The notes beneath the pieces are model-generated. The model ran no database searches, was not told the origin of the DNA, and was given only the letters and a program-made list of their open reading frames with translations. A DNA stretch of 64,000 bases, from contig OY821772.1 of NCBI GenBank assembly GCA_963682175.1, positions 53,466,925 to 53,530,924 of the forward strand, written 5' to 3'. A program made the translations under genes and the position numbers. Source of the DNA: Triglochin maritima. Its lineage: Eukaryota; Streptophyta; Magnoliopsida; Alismatales; Juncaginaceae. Positions 40,509 through 53,496 of this stretch are shown here, piece after piece. Position 1 is the first letter of the stretch, and each line of letters starts with the position of its first letter.

Positions 40509-43500
40509 TTAGACCTGCACACACGACCGACGATCCCTAAGTAACATGACCGCCAATTCACCCCTGATAGAGTGGATGGTATTGGGGTCCTTCTCCTTCG
40601 TAGGGTCAAGATTGAACATTAGGCACCTTATCCAGTATAAAACGAAGGCCCCGCAATCGTTGCTCCCCGGTGGTTGTTGTTGGCTCTCTTTCCTCAGGAT
40701 TCTCAGGGGCCAGTCGACCTTGAGTAGATCCCTCCAGTATACAGCCGCATCTGCTGCTGCACATTCATGTAGGCCTACAGTCTGCTCCGGATCATCACCT
40801 TCGCCTAGCTCCCTAGAGAGACTGTTGAATGCCAAAATCTCTTTGGACGGGCCATAGACAACCACCAGTGTCCAATGACCTGAAGACCAGCATGGTTGTG
40901 CGATCATGGTCTGTGTTGGAGACGCACCTACGATTTTTGGGAGGATAAAATCATCAACTTCTCTGCCTTGCCCTCCAAGAATTCGCCCCGACTCGAATGT
41001 GGATATGCATATAACGTTTTCTGGGTGGCGTCTTTCTTCGAGCACCGATAGCATAGCGTCGATAGTTTCATCGCTAATATCCATCCTAGGCGTTATAAGC
41101 TCCTTCAGGTCGGAGCGTTTTAAACTGCACATATCGCCTCTCCAGATGACCTCCCTATTGTCCTTGTTGGGTTCGGTCAGGTTCAGTAGCATTTTGACCT
41201 CATCAACTGACAACGTGCCCAATGCAGGCATGTCAACATCCGGCCTTTTTTTCTTCAGGCTCCTTTGAGCCGCTCTATCTTTTCTTTTTTGCTCTTCCTT
41301 CTTATTCTTCTTGGCCAGATGTTCGCCTTCCTTCAGCTGCTGCTCAACGGTGGCCGTCGAGCGTTTTCTTTTCGCGACCCAGTTTGCTATCTGGGCCTTG
41401 CTTTCTTCTTCCTTCTCCTTCTTCTTCTTCTCTTCCCTCTTCTTCTCTTCCTCCTCCACTATTTTCCTCTTTTCTCCCATCTTCCTATCCTCCTCCCTCT
41501 TCTCCTCTTCTTCCTTCTTCCTTTCCTCCTCCCTTTTTCTCTCACATTCCTCCTCCTCCCTCTTCCTCTTTTCTCGTTCCTCCTCCTCCTTCCTCTTCTT
41601 CTCCTCTTCTTCCTTTGTCCTTTCCTCCCTTTTTCTCTCACATTCCTCCTCCTCCCTCTTCCTCTTTTCTCGTTCCTCCTCCTCCTTCCTCTTCTTCTTT
41701 TCTCGTTCCTCCTCCTCCTTCCTCTTCTTCTCTTCTTCTTCCTCCTCCCTCCTCTTTTCTTCTTCCTCCTCCTCCCTCCTCTTTTTTTCTTCTTCTTCTT
41801 CATCCTCCTTCCTCTTCCTATTCTCTTCTTCCTCCGCCTCCCTCTTCTTCCTATTCTCCTCCTCTTGCTCTCGCTCGTTCTCCCCACCAGGGACTCCAGT
41901 TGTCCCTGTCCCTCGAAGATATATAATATCTTTCCTGAGCCTCCCACACTCTTCCTGGGAAATCCTCTGTTCTTCGCTGAGCTCGTGTACCTGTTCTGTG
42001 GCCTTCTTAAGGGCAGCTTCGGCCCTCAGCCATTTTGTCTTCACCTCACTCAGCTCCAATTCTTGGAGCAGCGGGTCGCATGGAATGCTGCAGTCTGCCA
42101 GTTGGAGCCTTGGCAAACTGACGGTTGAAGTTGAGCTCTTTCGAACAGGACCAATAAGTTGCAGCTCCCTTTCACTCATTGATGGAGCCCCCATCAGGTC
42201 GAACGTGCCGTCGTAAATCCGATGTAAGGTAATTCCACGTTCCTCCCATTTCCTCAGGGTTAATCGTTTCCCAAACATCTCCGTCCATCTTTTCATCCGT
42301 GGGAAAACTCCAGTTCTGGGCTCCCCCAATTTAAATTTCTCACAAAGCCACACCTTCAAATGGAAAGGAAAAAAATGAGAACTACTATACCAACGTACCT
42401 TCAAATTCGAAAGACAACTGAATCTGAACATACATTAAACGTAAACCGAATAGACACCCAACTTAATCCGAACAGACGGACTTCTTATTCCGAACAGACA
42501 CACGTCTTATTCCGAACAGACCCACCACTTAATCCGAACAGACGCACCACTTAATCCGAACAGACGCACCACTTAATCCGAACAGACACCCAACTTAATC
42601 CGAACAGACGCACCACTTAATCCGAACAGACACCCAACTTAATCCGAACAGACGCAACACTTATTCCGAACAGACTCACCACTTAATCCGAACAGACCCA
42701 CCACTTAATCCGAACAAACACCCAACTTAATCCGAACAGACGCAACACTTATTCCGAACAGACTCACCACTTAATCCGAACAGACCCACCACTTAATCCG
42801 AACAGACACCCAACTTAATCCGAACAGACGCACCACTTATTCCGAACAGACTCACCACTTAATCCGAACAGACCCACCACTTAATCCGAACAGACCCACC
42901 ACTTAACCCGAACAGACCCACCATTTAATCTGAACAGACCCACCACTTAATCCGAACAGACTCACAACGTATTCCGAACAGACACACATCGTCTTCCGAA
43001 AAGAACAAAAACAAAAAAAGAGGAAGAGAGGAAGTGTGAAGCAGGAACAAAAACTTACGTGTAGTATGGCAACACAACCTTCGACGTTCCCCTGCCTCAT
43101 TATGAAATTCCCTGCCTTTTTCCTCTCCTGCAGTTCTAAACTTGCTTTCTCGAGGCCTCCAACCAGGGTTTTGTGAACTGCACTTGCCCATGCGTAGCTG
43201 CTTAGGCGTTTGATGTTCCTCATAGGGTGCATGAACCATTCCTTCGGTCGCAGCGTTCCATCATAGAACAAAAAATTGTTGAAGATGAAAGAAATCAGGA
43301 GACGAACGTACTCCTCCGTCTCGCCCATGGTACTGTTTGCCATGAGATGAACTAAAAGTTGGGTGTTGTCAAGGTTCACCCCGTCTCGCTTCTGGACGCG
43401 CAATGGTTCCATCACCACGGCCTTCCCATGCGTACGTAACCCCAAAATTAGGGCGATGTCTTCCGGTGTAAGGGGAACTACCCCTGATCCTATTCTCAGC

Positions 43501-43819
43501 CCCACCTCCTCCGTATCGTAGTGCTCGACGAACCAACCGACTATTTCGTTGTCCGTCGTAATGTTAGGAAGGTTTAGGAAGTGACCGAATGGGGTGCTAC
43601 GGAAAGCCTCCTTCTCCACCTTATTCATCCGGTCAAACTGCTTTCGGATGGCCTTCCAGGAGCATCGTGATTCCCGGAAGTAGTACGTGGTTCCCTAAAA
43701 CCAATAATTTAATAAACGACCCAGGGAAAGAAAAAATAACGACCCAGGGAAAGAAAAAATTAGAGACCCACCGCTTCTGGGACGTGTTCGATATCGACGG
43801 CCGGAGTTGAAGATTCCAT
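40509..43819 (-). CDS. PMD-like / coiled-coil / Ulp1-type protease protein
   Basis: Three exons: 43772-43819 (ATG at 43819), 43059-43694 and 40509-42353, in frame throughout, 842 residues. The N-terminal third is plant-mobile-domain-like ([37 protein letters not shown]). The middle is a very long Glu/Lys/Arg-rich helix with internal repeats of [20 protein letters not shown]. The C-terminus is a Ulp1/C48-type cysteine protease: histidine in [10 protein letters not shown], 17 residues later Asn in LAFNSLS where Asp is usual, then [14 protein letters not shown] with the nucleophile Cys. Proteins of this build are carried by plant DNA transposons and act on SUMO-like conjugates if active. No frameshift is seen. 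The first intron is 77 bp; the second holds a minisatellite array. Confidence 0.82.
42441..42990 (-). repeat. 22-bp minisatellite array 2 (about 24 units), inverted relative to array 1
   Basis: On the + strand the units read AATCCGAACAGACNCACCACTT; the reverse complement is the same unit as array 1. Variants ATTCCGAACAGAC and CACCCAACTT alternate in a recurring order. The array lies inside the second intron (42354-43058) of the Ulp1 gene. The pre-mRNA of that gene would contain array 2 and, if it extends past the stop codon, array 1 in complementary orientation. Confidence 0.92.
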
Positions 43820-44513
43820 TATCGTTTAGAAGGTGCGCTTCACAGGGAAAGAAAGTCGGGAAAGCTTCACAGGTGCGCTTCCTACGTTCACAGGTAAGAA
43901 AGAAAGAAAGCGAGAGTCTCCCTTTAGGTCTGGATATGTTATCTTCCTCGGTATCCGAACCGTCGTTCGTAGGGTGTCTGCCGCTGTCTAATCTGGAAAC
44001 GAACCGTCCTTCTTCGAAAACCGTCCAAAAAATTTGAAAACAATTTAAGCCGCGTTCGGAAGGAAACCGTGACATGGCAATCCGAGTAGACGCTGACTCC
44101 TCCACTTTTTGAAGCCACGTAGGGCGCGTCCGTGTATAAGGACTCTTCTTCAATCAATGAAAGTATGAAACACACCAGCAACCAAGTTTGAAACATAATA
44201 ATTGACGGAATAAATCATTCTCATATTGAGCATTATATAGATAATAATGCCACTTCATTAACAACATGTTGCTGTACATTCTCAACATTCCAACATACAA
44301 TATACATAATTATTATATTAAAACCAATGAAAAAACTCCACACCATGAATTATATATGATTTCCTTCCTTACCTCACATTAGCAATCCAAGGTAGGATTT
44401 GGAAATGCATGTCAACCAGCACACCTCTATACAAATTTATTTATTTTTTGATGAAAAACAAAAGGAAGAAAAACAAAACCCTTTGCTGTTGGTATTAACA
44501 AATGAAGTCTTCA
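43820..44513. other. Region between the Ulp1 gene start and the NT-C2 gene end
   Basis: Upstream of the Ulp1 ATG and downstream of the NT-C2 stop. A repeated word AGGTGCGCTTC occurs at 43830 and 43872. No terminal inverted repeat for the Ulp1-bearing element could be matched between this side and 39.5 kb. No gene is recognised. Confidence 0.5.
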
Positions 44514-47500
44514 TTAACTTTTCATGGAATTCCTCAGAGATCGGAGTCTCATCACAAGTTGTTGCCTTTCACCCTCGACTTCTGCGAACCTGAGGCTTAT
44601 CTCTGAGTATCTTTCTTGCATCTCTTTCAGCTCTACCTCCATGGCATCGTTCTTTTCCTTCAGCAATGCGATCTCACGTAGTGATTCGTCGTTATGTGAA
44701 TTTGATGCACCGTCTCTGCAGAAATAATTGAAAACTTTGAAACTGATTGTGGAAAGAATGTAAATTACAAAGATGAATTCCACTAAAATGAAGTAAATGG
44801 ATATTCAATTAGTGTTTGAAGTATTTTAACTAAGGAAAATCTAAGGGTTCAAAATCCAGGGGTTTGAAGTCCATGAGAGACCAACAAATGTAAGCAACTT
44901 TCAAAAATTATATAGAAAAAATGTTTCCTGTTCATTTCTGCGTAAATCATGAAGATCTTGAGAATGTACCTATGACCTTCGCCTTTTTGTGCCATGCCTT
45001 CATGTTCCAAAGAATTCATCATGACAGCATTCTGCGAATTACGAGTGAATTTTAATTTGTTAATTTTGTCAAAATAAAATTTGCCGTAGAAATGAGAAAC
45101 AGAGCGTAAACGATAGTTCATTCTTATTTTGACCGATTCTCAACCCACACTTTGTAAAGATATTTCTGACACAAAACAATAATGATTAACATCGTTATTG
45201 TGTCAAAGGTTAGACAATGTGAGTTGGAATGGACCCCCAAAAGTTGAGTGGTTCACTTTGATATCATGTCAAATATTGTTAACACATGACCTCTTTAAAG
45301 TCCAAGTAATTAACTGACATTAGTCACTTGTAATTGTAAAGCATTGTGAATGTTTTTTATTGTGTAATATCATACTATAGTTTCGACAAACTTGTAAAGT
45401 ACCTTATCTTCCAAATAATTCTTGCTTAAGCAAGAATTGTTAGTTGAAAACACAGCATCCTTCAGCTTCAACTCCTCCTGCAAAACGCATCAAATATACA
45501 AGTTACCCTCCAGGTACAAAAGAGCATGTATTTGACTATAAGCTTAGATGTGTAATCTTTTGCCAATCTGAAGCTTACAGTTAACTATTCATTAAGGAAA
45601 ATGACAGTTTTAAGATAAATGAATTACCTCAAGTAACCGAATTTTCTCCTGTAAACCGGCAAGGTCCTTGGAAGCGGGAAGAGGTTGACCAGATACACCG
45701 TCCATGTTTCTCGTAAGATTGGCACTAATATCCTTCAGTTTCTTCTCAAGTTCAGCAATTGGTTCTTCCTTCTTTTGCACGTCGCATTGTGATTGTGATA
45801 TTTGCTTTCTTAGTTTCTCTTTTTCCAGTCCATCCTCACATAAGGAAATTTCCAGGTCTCTGTGTTGGGCTTGGAGGGCATCGATATCGGAACTTAGTTT
45901 ACCAATAATCACATCTTTCTCGTCTTTCAATTGCCTGAGCTTCTTCAACTCCTCTATCGACTTCTCTGCTTCGTCTATAGTTGAAGCAAGCTGTGCTTCT
46001 AGCACGGATTTATCTCGATATCTATCTCGTTCCATCTCAGCCATCAAATCCTTTTCTTGTTGCATCTGTTCAGAAAGAACACTCTTTTGATGTGAGAGCT
46101 TCTCTACGGCAACTTTCAGGGTCGATATTTCCACCAACAGAGCCTTGCTTGTTTTCTCTTCGGATTTCTTCTGATTCTCCAATTGCTCAGACTTGTTTTG
46201 GAGTTTCAGAATCAACTGATTCTCGTCTTCTATTTTCAAATCTATTTGCCTTATTAGCTCGTGAAGCTGGCCTTTGTGTTGACACTTAACCGAAGCTAGC
46301 TCTTCAGTTGCCTTATCTAATGATTCTTCGAGGTATTTCTTCTGCAAACGCAACTCGCGAACTTCGTCTAGTGACTGCATGGCGAACTTCTCATTTGCAC
46401 TAAATGCAGTTGACATCTGGACAGAAAGTGTTTTAAATTCTTCCTGGAGCCGCTCGGCAGTGCTCACGTTGTTACGTTTAGTCTTCATCAATGCCCCCTC
46501 GGCTCTAATTGCTCTTTGCTCCTGCTCGACTTTGGCACTTGTGACAGACGCTATATCTGCTTCAAATGCCACAGCCTGTGCCTCAAGTTCATTCTCCAAG
46601 CTCTCAACCTGAGCTTCCAGATCACTAATTATAGACATGTGGGCCGAGCATTCGTATTGCATCTTCAGTTGTTCTCGTAGCTGTGATTGCTCAAGTTTGG
46701 AAGCGAGACCATGGTTTTCCTGTTTTACGATTTCAAAGTCGAGAGCTACCTGCTCCATTTGCATTTCTATTTCATCGCGGTCTTTCTTATACATCTCGAT
46801 TTCTGACTTCAATTCCACTATCTTTTGTTCGAGCGAGTGATCTACCTTCGTTTCCTCTCGCTCCATGGCTAGAACTTCAAGTTCTTCATCCTCCTCTTGC
46901 TCGGAGATTGTTTCTGATATATCTATAACACTCTCCTTTTGATACATAGACGAGAATCCATCGACATCTTTGGTTTGCGAGTGATCACAATCATCTGCTG
47001 GTCTTACGGTATCTTTGTTCTTGTTGTTTTTCTGCTCCAGAAGTTCTTCGAGATCTTTTACTGCAAGAATTAGCTCCGAGTTAGATTCTTGCGTCTTATG
47101 TAACTGAAGGTGAAGATTTGCATTTAGGTTTCTTTCATGGTTCAACTCCTGTTTCATTTCTTCTAACAAGGACCTCAGATCCTCCACGTCAAACGGAAAG
47201 CTATTAATTCGTTCTATCCCGGTATTTGTCTCGGACGCTTTGAGCAATTCACACTTTCTCTTGAGAGCGTCTCTTTCGTCTTTTACGACACGGAGTTCTT
47301 TCGAAAAATCTTCACCCTGTCTTCTCTCTTTAACAATTTGCTTTCTGAGCGCTTGCAGTTCCAGATCAGAGACTTCAACTCGTCTTGCCAAAGTGATAAG
47401 TTCACTTCTAAGCTTCTCTGAAGAAATCTCTGGCCCATTCAACCTCTCCCTAAGTCCAACATCTTCTGTACTGTTAATAGATCCATCCGAACTTCCATCC

Positions 47501-49462
47501 GGAGCAGATGTAACATACCATTCTGTAGCCGACCTCCAGTGGTCTCCGTAATCAGTAAGCGAGTCGGAGGAATCGTTCCTTGCTTTCTGAGTGGGATTAT
47601 TATTTCCAAGAGGCGACAAGAAACCATTATGTGTAGTGTTACACTCGGTTTTCAAACCGAAATCTTTAGGAGTATACTGGTCTGAGCCGTCCGACTCTGA
47701 TACAGATATTGCATCGAGGCTTCTTGATTTCACCAAGTCTCCATTAGAATCAGCATGCAATGATGTTTGCCTGCTGGAAGACGTTCCTGGTTGCTTCCGA
47801 CTGTTAAGCACTGATAAATCCTGATCCAATATCACAAAGAAAAATAATTCAACTCTCACAGAGCCTATAATCAGGTTGGAATCAAATCTCATTGCCTTTG
47901 CTCTATATGTAACCTATTCTAATTTTCTTAATATTGGTGGAGGATATTGATGGTTTCCCTGGCCCTAGTAAATTTATCAGAGAAGTTCAGATATGAAGAA
48001 AAAAAGAATTTTAAAGTTGGTATCTTAATTCTTAAGTTCAATTGCATGCATGCCAAAGATTAATTACAAAATGATACTGGTGTTGTTCCTTAATCAGAAG
48101 ATGTCTTCACGGATAACCTTAACTCGGTCTTCGTAATAGGAATTGCAATGCAGTCTAAGCCATCTTATTAAAATTCCTTAAAGATGACTATTTACTGCAA
48201 ATCACTAAATGTTTTAACTCCTAAAAGTAGCCATTGATATTAATTTTTCTGTCAGAGCATGTTTACAGATAAATGTAGGGTGAGCCTTGGCAACAAAAAT
48301 ATGTTTTCTCAAAGAAATTTTCAGTTCATACATTTGTAGAGTTGAAGCTCCCATGCATGTCAGAAACTGTGTCTAGCTCCTCCTCATTGCTGAACTGATT
48401 CAGCAATGTCTTTCTCCTTTGACTGGCTTCATTCTCTTCTGTCGCTTTGCATCTAAACAAGAATATAATTGTAAGACCATAAATTGTGCATGTTCATCGA
48501 TAGTATCATAGGTAAATTAAAAATTAGACAATCTATTTTTACCTTCCATCAACATCATCTTGCACTCTCTCTATTGTAACCTGTAAAAGAAAACAATCGG
48601 TCATTCTTATGATGGAACAAAACAACACTCTTTTCAAATATCAACAAAGCTGCATTGAACGAACATGTGTGAACAAGTGATTGCTCATTTTCTACTTACA
48701 AACAAACAATGTTGAAGAAAATGAATTTCTTGAAAGATTAGTAATCAACAGATTTAAGATCTGCAGGCACTCACATGCAAGATGGTGTTGGAATTTGGAG
48801 CCTTCAGAGGGAGTGAGATGGAACAAGATTTGACCAGTTCAGCATATTCTGCAAAATCAAATATGGCTTCTCCCAAAACTCTTCCTTTTGGCAAATCCTA
48901 CAAAAACCCAGAACAAACAAATTAGTTTGATAGAAAATAAGTATATGAGTAATCCAAAACAAATTAATAGACATAGTGAAATGTAAAATCCTCTCACATT
49001 TGCTGATATGACAAATCTGTAAACTTTCTCACATATCTTTCCTGACTTGGACTCTGTAGAGAGTCTAACAGATTCAAAGATTGGCTTCTCCCAACAACAG
49101 TCCCCATTAACCACCACAGCCTTTTCGGATTTCACCGTCGGTTTTCCGGAGTCCACGGGAACCAGAGAGATCATCACAGCTTCCCATCCCGACTGTGATA
49201 TCTATAACAACAAAAACACATAATCGCAAAACAATCCACATTACAAACATCACAACAACTACACTGGTAAACTCAACATTCACATAAAAAAATTACAAAA
49301 AAAAAATAAAAAACTCAAAGTTTCGAAACATTTTCGAAAAGCGACACTGACCCATTTCAGATTACGCATCAAGATGACACCTTTGCTTACCTGCGTGACT
49401 TGGAACTGCAACTTGAACACAGCCTTGACCTTGTTCTTCTCGCTCCTCCATGCCTTGAACAT
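44514..49462 (-). CDS. NT-C2 domain coiled-coil protein (myosin heavy chain-related)
   Basis: Nine exons, 1029 residues: 49391-49462 (ATG at 49462), 48998-49201, 48775-48897, 48543-48580, 48332-48452, 45628-47820, 45403-45477, 44970-45031, 44514-44715. The N-terminus MFKAWRSEKNKVKAVFKLQF and MISLVPVDSGKPT begin an NT-type C2 domain (about residues 1-150). A Ser-rich linker (SNGDLVKSRSLDAISVSESD) follows, then a coiled coil from about residue 290 to the end, closing RYSEISLRFAEVEGERQQLV. Start and end match the Arabidopsis At1g63300/At5g41140 family as I recall it; these are called myosin-heavy-chain-related but have no motor domain. NT-C2 domains bind membranes or protein partners. Splice sites and frame are all intact. 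Confidence 0.92.
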
Positions 49463-52400
49463 TTTCTTCTATCCACCCTTCACTCCAGCAGCATCCCTCT
49501 CACAAACTGAGTTCTACCCAAGATCCGGAAGTGGAAATCTTGAAGTGGGCAAGTGTCAGAACAAGTGGAGGGTGGTGGAGGACAGAGAGGTCCCAGAAAA
49601 CACGATGTTCCGCACCAAACCAGAGCATTTGATGGTGGTGGGAAAGGAGAGGGAGGGAATAAATGGGAATTGGGTTTGTGTGGTTTGGAGTTGGACTCAA
49701 ACGGAAGAGAACAGAGAAGAGAGTGCCAGATCTGGGGTCTCACTGCCAACAATATAATATGTTTCTACCAAATTTGGAAGAAAAACTCAATTATTTATTG
49801 TCTTGTCATTTTGGTTCTATTTTGTTGGGGTTTGAAGGTTTGAATTTGCTCGTGAATAGTTTCTCTTGTGTAACCAGAATTGTAGGTTGGTTAACGTTCC
49901 AATGCTTTCGATGAGATACGCAAATGTTGGGGAGGATAGTTCAATTGAAATACTTAATATGAGTTTTAACATCCTATTGCCATAAAAAATAATTCAATCT
50001 ATATTGATCCATTGAATTGTCACCGTCAACCAACCTGCATTGCAATCCGCAAAATGACGTTCATGGAACGGGATATGGATACTCATTTAAATATCTATTT
50101 CACTCTACTTGTTTTATTATTACTTGTTGACAAGTTAGAATACATATCCGTTCTGATTCGCATTGACTTACCTAATGTACACTCCTATAATTTCACTTGT
50201 AAACTATAAGTACAAAATTATGTTACAAAATACAAAATAATTAATTATTTTAAAATATAAAATTATCGAATTTCAATAGTTTAGTAATCGAGTCATTAAG
50301 TTTAGTGAGAGACAAAGAAGAAATGATAGTTGAAATATAGAGATGAGAGAGTATAGGTAAAAATTTTGAGTATTTTTTTATAATTTTTACAACACATATA
50401 ATGAATTTATGAATTTTTGGTTTATTCAATGAGATTCTGTAAAAAATTTATTAAATATTAATATACTTAACAGACATTAACGAAAAAATTAACAGTTTAC
50501 TGACCGAATGTCGTAAAGTTAAATATTTTGTTTTTCCTATGACGTTAAGATAAATAATTTGATTTTTCTATAGTATTATGTCAAATAGTCAAAATCAGGT
50601 GATATAAAGCCAATTTAGTTGTTTGTGTATTAATAACCATTTCATTTGCCTTTTATTCTTTCTCCACAACATGTTTGTGTATTAATTCAATAATCTTTGC
50701 CAAAGTTACGCCCATAGACTATCAATTGAGATATAACCAAGACATAAAGGCTCTAGAGATTTACAACTTCTACGTACACCTTCATATACAAGTCATACTT
50801 AGACAAGTAGATTCAAATGATATTTAAAACAAAAATCAAATATAAATGTGTGGAAATTTCACTTATCATCCAAATCAACATATTTTCACAACTATGATTG
50901 AGTTATACTTTAACGCATTGAATTTTAAAGCTCTACTCTCCATAAAAAATGTTATTTTTCAATATATTTATTTTTTTTCTCAAAATTTCCGTGTTACTTA
51001 TTAAACACTTCTAATCTATCTTTATGGTAAAGTCAAATGAAATCGGATGTCGAATTTATTTCGAATTGAGATCAAATTTTGAACCAATTAATCCCAAATT
51101 CAAGTAAAATATAACATCACATTTGATTCAAACTTTACTGTAGAATACACTAAAAGTATGTTTGGCAAACATCACGAAAAATTAAGAAAAAATGATGAAT
51201 ATATCAAAAAAAATTGATGGAGAGGAAGTCAATATGTTTTACGAATAAAAAATCAAGGAACGTGGTGTGATGTTTTAAAATTCAAGGGAATTAAAGTATT
51301 ACTCGATTATAATTAAGAGGGACAAACCGTAATTTACCCCATGGACGTATAGGACTTGATTCATCAAAGACGACTTTGAGTTCATTGCATTATAGTTTTT
51401 ATAAGTACCACATTTTAAAAAATGTAATATAAGCTCAAAATTTTACAAAAACGTGAATTTGTGCGACTTTTGTAATATTTGTTTAAAATCCTATAATATA
51501 TATGTATATTACGTAAACTAGTATAACTTATTGAATTCAATGACTTCTTTTTTTATATATAACCCGAAAACCAGTCCAAACAAATGTGGGTGAAAAGTCT
51601 TAAGAACACCCACAGCAATGACCTAGGTCATCAACTTTCTATCTCTTCTTTCTCTACATGCTACGTCATCATGACACAATCTCGTATTTCTCTCTCATTA
51701 TTCACCAATTAACCATGACATTGGTCATCACACTCTATTTCCACCACATCATTAAAAAAATTATCAACTTTTATTCTAATCCAAAATCATTTATATTTAC
51801 CAAAAACATTAATTATCTATTTTAAAAAATCAAAATACCAATAAATCTCGTATTAGTAATTTTAAATCATTTTTAATCTGTTTTTTAAATATATATTTTA
51901 AATATGTTTTTATTTATTTTTTATTGAATAAAATAACTCAACTTTTCAATACGTTCTCTCATCTATATCATTTGGGGGTGATCTTGAAAAAAATTACAAA
52001 ATAATTACAAAAAATTAAAAACAATTACAAAACATATTTTTTTAAAAAAGATTTAAAAAATATATTAAAACTGATTTAAAAAAAACAAAACCAAAAATAA
52101 AATTAACAAAAAAAAGCAACCAACCGGAAGTGGCACAACCCGACCGTTTGGATGATCGGCTTGTCCCGGGGGTTCATCCGCGCGATAAGGATGCTCGAAT
52201 GTGATGGTCACACACTCACACTTTAGGTTGTGAGTGATTTTTTTTTGGATAAAAACGGCTTTAAATTGATACGTTCAGTGTGTGGAGCCGTTGATAGAAA
52301 AGTGGTGAAGGTTGCAACGTGGTGGGGCGGATTGGAATTTAGGATGGGTTAGTGTTGCCAAACGAAGACTTCTTTGTAGTGAACGAATAAATATTTGATT

Positions 52401-52873
52401 ACATCAAATGTTGAAAATCATTAAAAGTAAAAAAACCACACATAATTCGAGAGAATCTTTCCATTCTTTTTCGCCACGGGGAAGCCAATGACATAAACTT
52501 AAGCTGACTTGATGGATTTGGTAATTAATAGCATTAACTCTCGTATATGGTCTTATGTCGGACTCTAATTGATATCTATCATATAAGATAGGCGGAATTA
52601 GTTTTGCAACGTTAACTTGAGTAAAACAAAAAAAATCCACTTCACACAGAAGTTTCTTAATGTGTAATAACTTCATTCACGTACTTATTTTGTTTTATTT
52701 TGAAATTAATTACTGAATGCATGATTAGGATGAACGTCGGTAAGAGGTAAGATAAGAGCAATTATTTTTGTCGAGTCCCTTGATCTGGATGTAAAATAAG
52801 ATGTTGGGTTATCATACGATTAGATAGTCAGTGGCATGATGTATATTCCGTTTTATATATATATATATATATA
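49463..52873. other. 3.4-kb intergenic region
   Basis: Upstream of the NT-C2 gene. The first 250 bases carry a C/T-rich stretch typical of a 5' UTR or promoter, but no clear TATA box was assigned. Further on it is strongly AT-rich with many A-runs. A short GC-rich island (about 52130-52200) stands out without coding content. No gene or complete element is recognised. Confidence 0.55.
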
Positions 52874-53278
52874 CAGAAATTTTAGAATGAGCCCGGGGCT
52901 CAATTAGGCTTAAATGAGCTCCTTAATCATCCACTGTGCAATACAAATCCAACGTATAGAGTAAGCTCTGGTTAATTTTAGTAGTAGAAGGGTAGGATCG
53001 GTATTTACTTTACCTTTGGTTAGGGTTTTTTACCATTCACACGAAATCCTCACCCTCCCTCACGCCTCCAACGAAACCATTCTTCTCTCCCACGTTTCCA
53101 TCTCCTTCGATCTGGCTCTAAACCCTAAACCTAGCCATCCTCTCCCCCCGAATCCTCCCTTCCTCTCCCTAAACCGCATCCACACCTCTCATGAAATCCA
53201 CACAAATATCTGAAAAATCCAATCCGAACTGGATTTGGAGGCGTACGAGAACGAGGAGTTCATGATCCCCGCGGGTAC

Positions 53279-53496
53279 GAGAACGAGGAGTTCGTGATCC
53301 CCGCGGGTTTGAGCGTCGTGATCAGACGAGTCCCCGCCGTTTCGTGTGTGTTCGATCGAGTATTTGAAGGTTCTTTCGTGTAAGGGCTAGGTTTGAGAAC
53401 GAGGAGTTCGTGATCCCCACGGGTTTGAACGTCGTGATCAGACGAGTCCCCGCCGTTTCGTGTGTGTTCGATCGAGTATTTGAAGGTTCTTTCGTG
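53279..53496. repeat. Tandem duplication, period 116 bp
   Basis: Unit 1 is 53279-53380 and unit 2 is 53395-53496, both running from GAGAACGAGGAGTTCGTGAT to GGTTCTTTCGTG with very few differences. A partial third copy of the first 30 bases precedes them at about 53247. It lies within the composite element, just after a CT-rich, promoter-like stretch. Confidence 0.9.

Noticed and set aside
41222..42216. Long open frames on the + strand rich in Ser, Leu, Pro and Phe (230-300 residues)
   Set aside because: They are the antisense of the Glu/Lys/Arg-rich helix of the Ulp1 gene. The purine-only coding strand leaves its complement free of stop codons.
45704..46928. Several open frames of 70-130 residues on the + strand
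   Set aside because: They are antisense to the large coiled-coil exon of the NT-C2 gene, whose frame, splice sites and family match are clear.
53279..53496. CRISPR-like repeat
   Set aside because: Only two and a partial copy of a 116-bp tandem unit with a 14-bp gap; plant nuclear context; no spacer structure.
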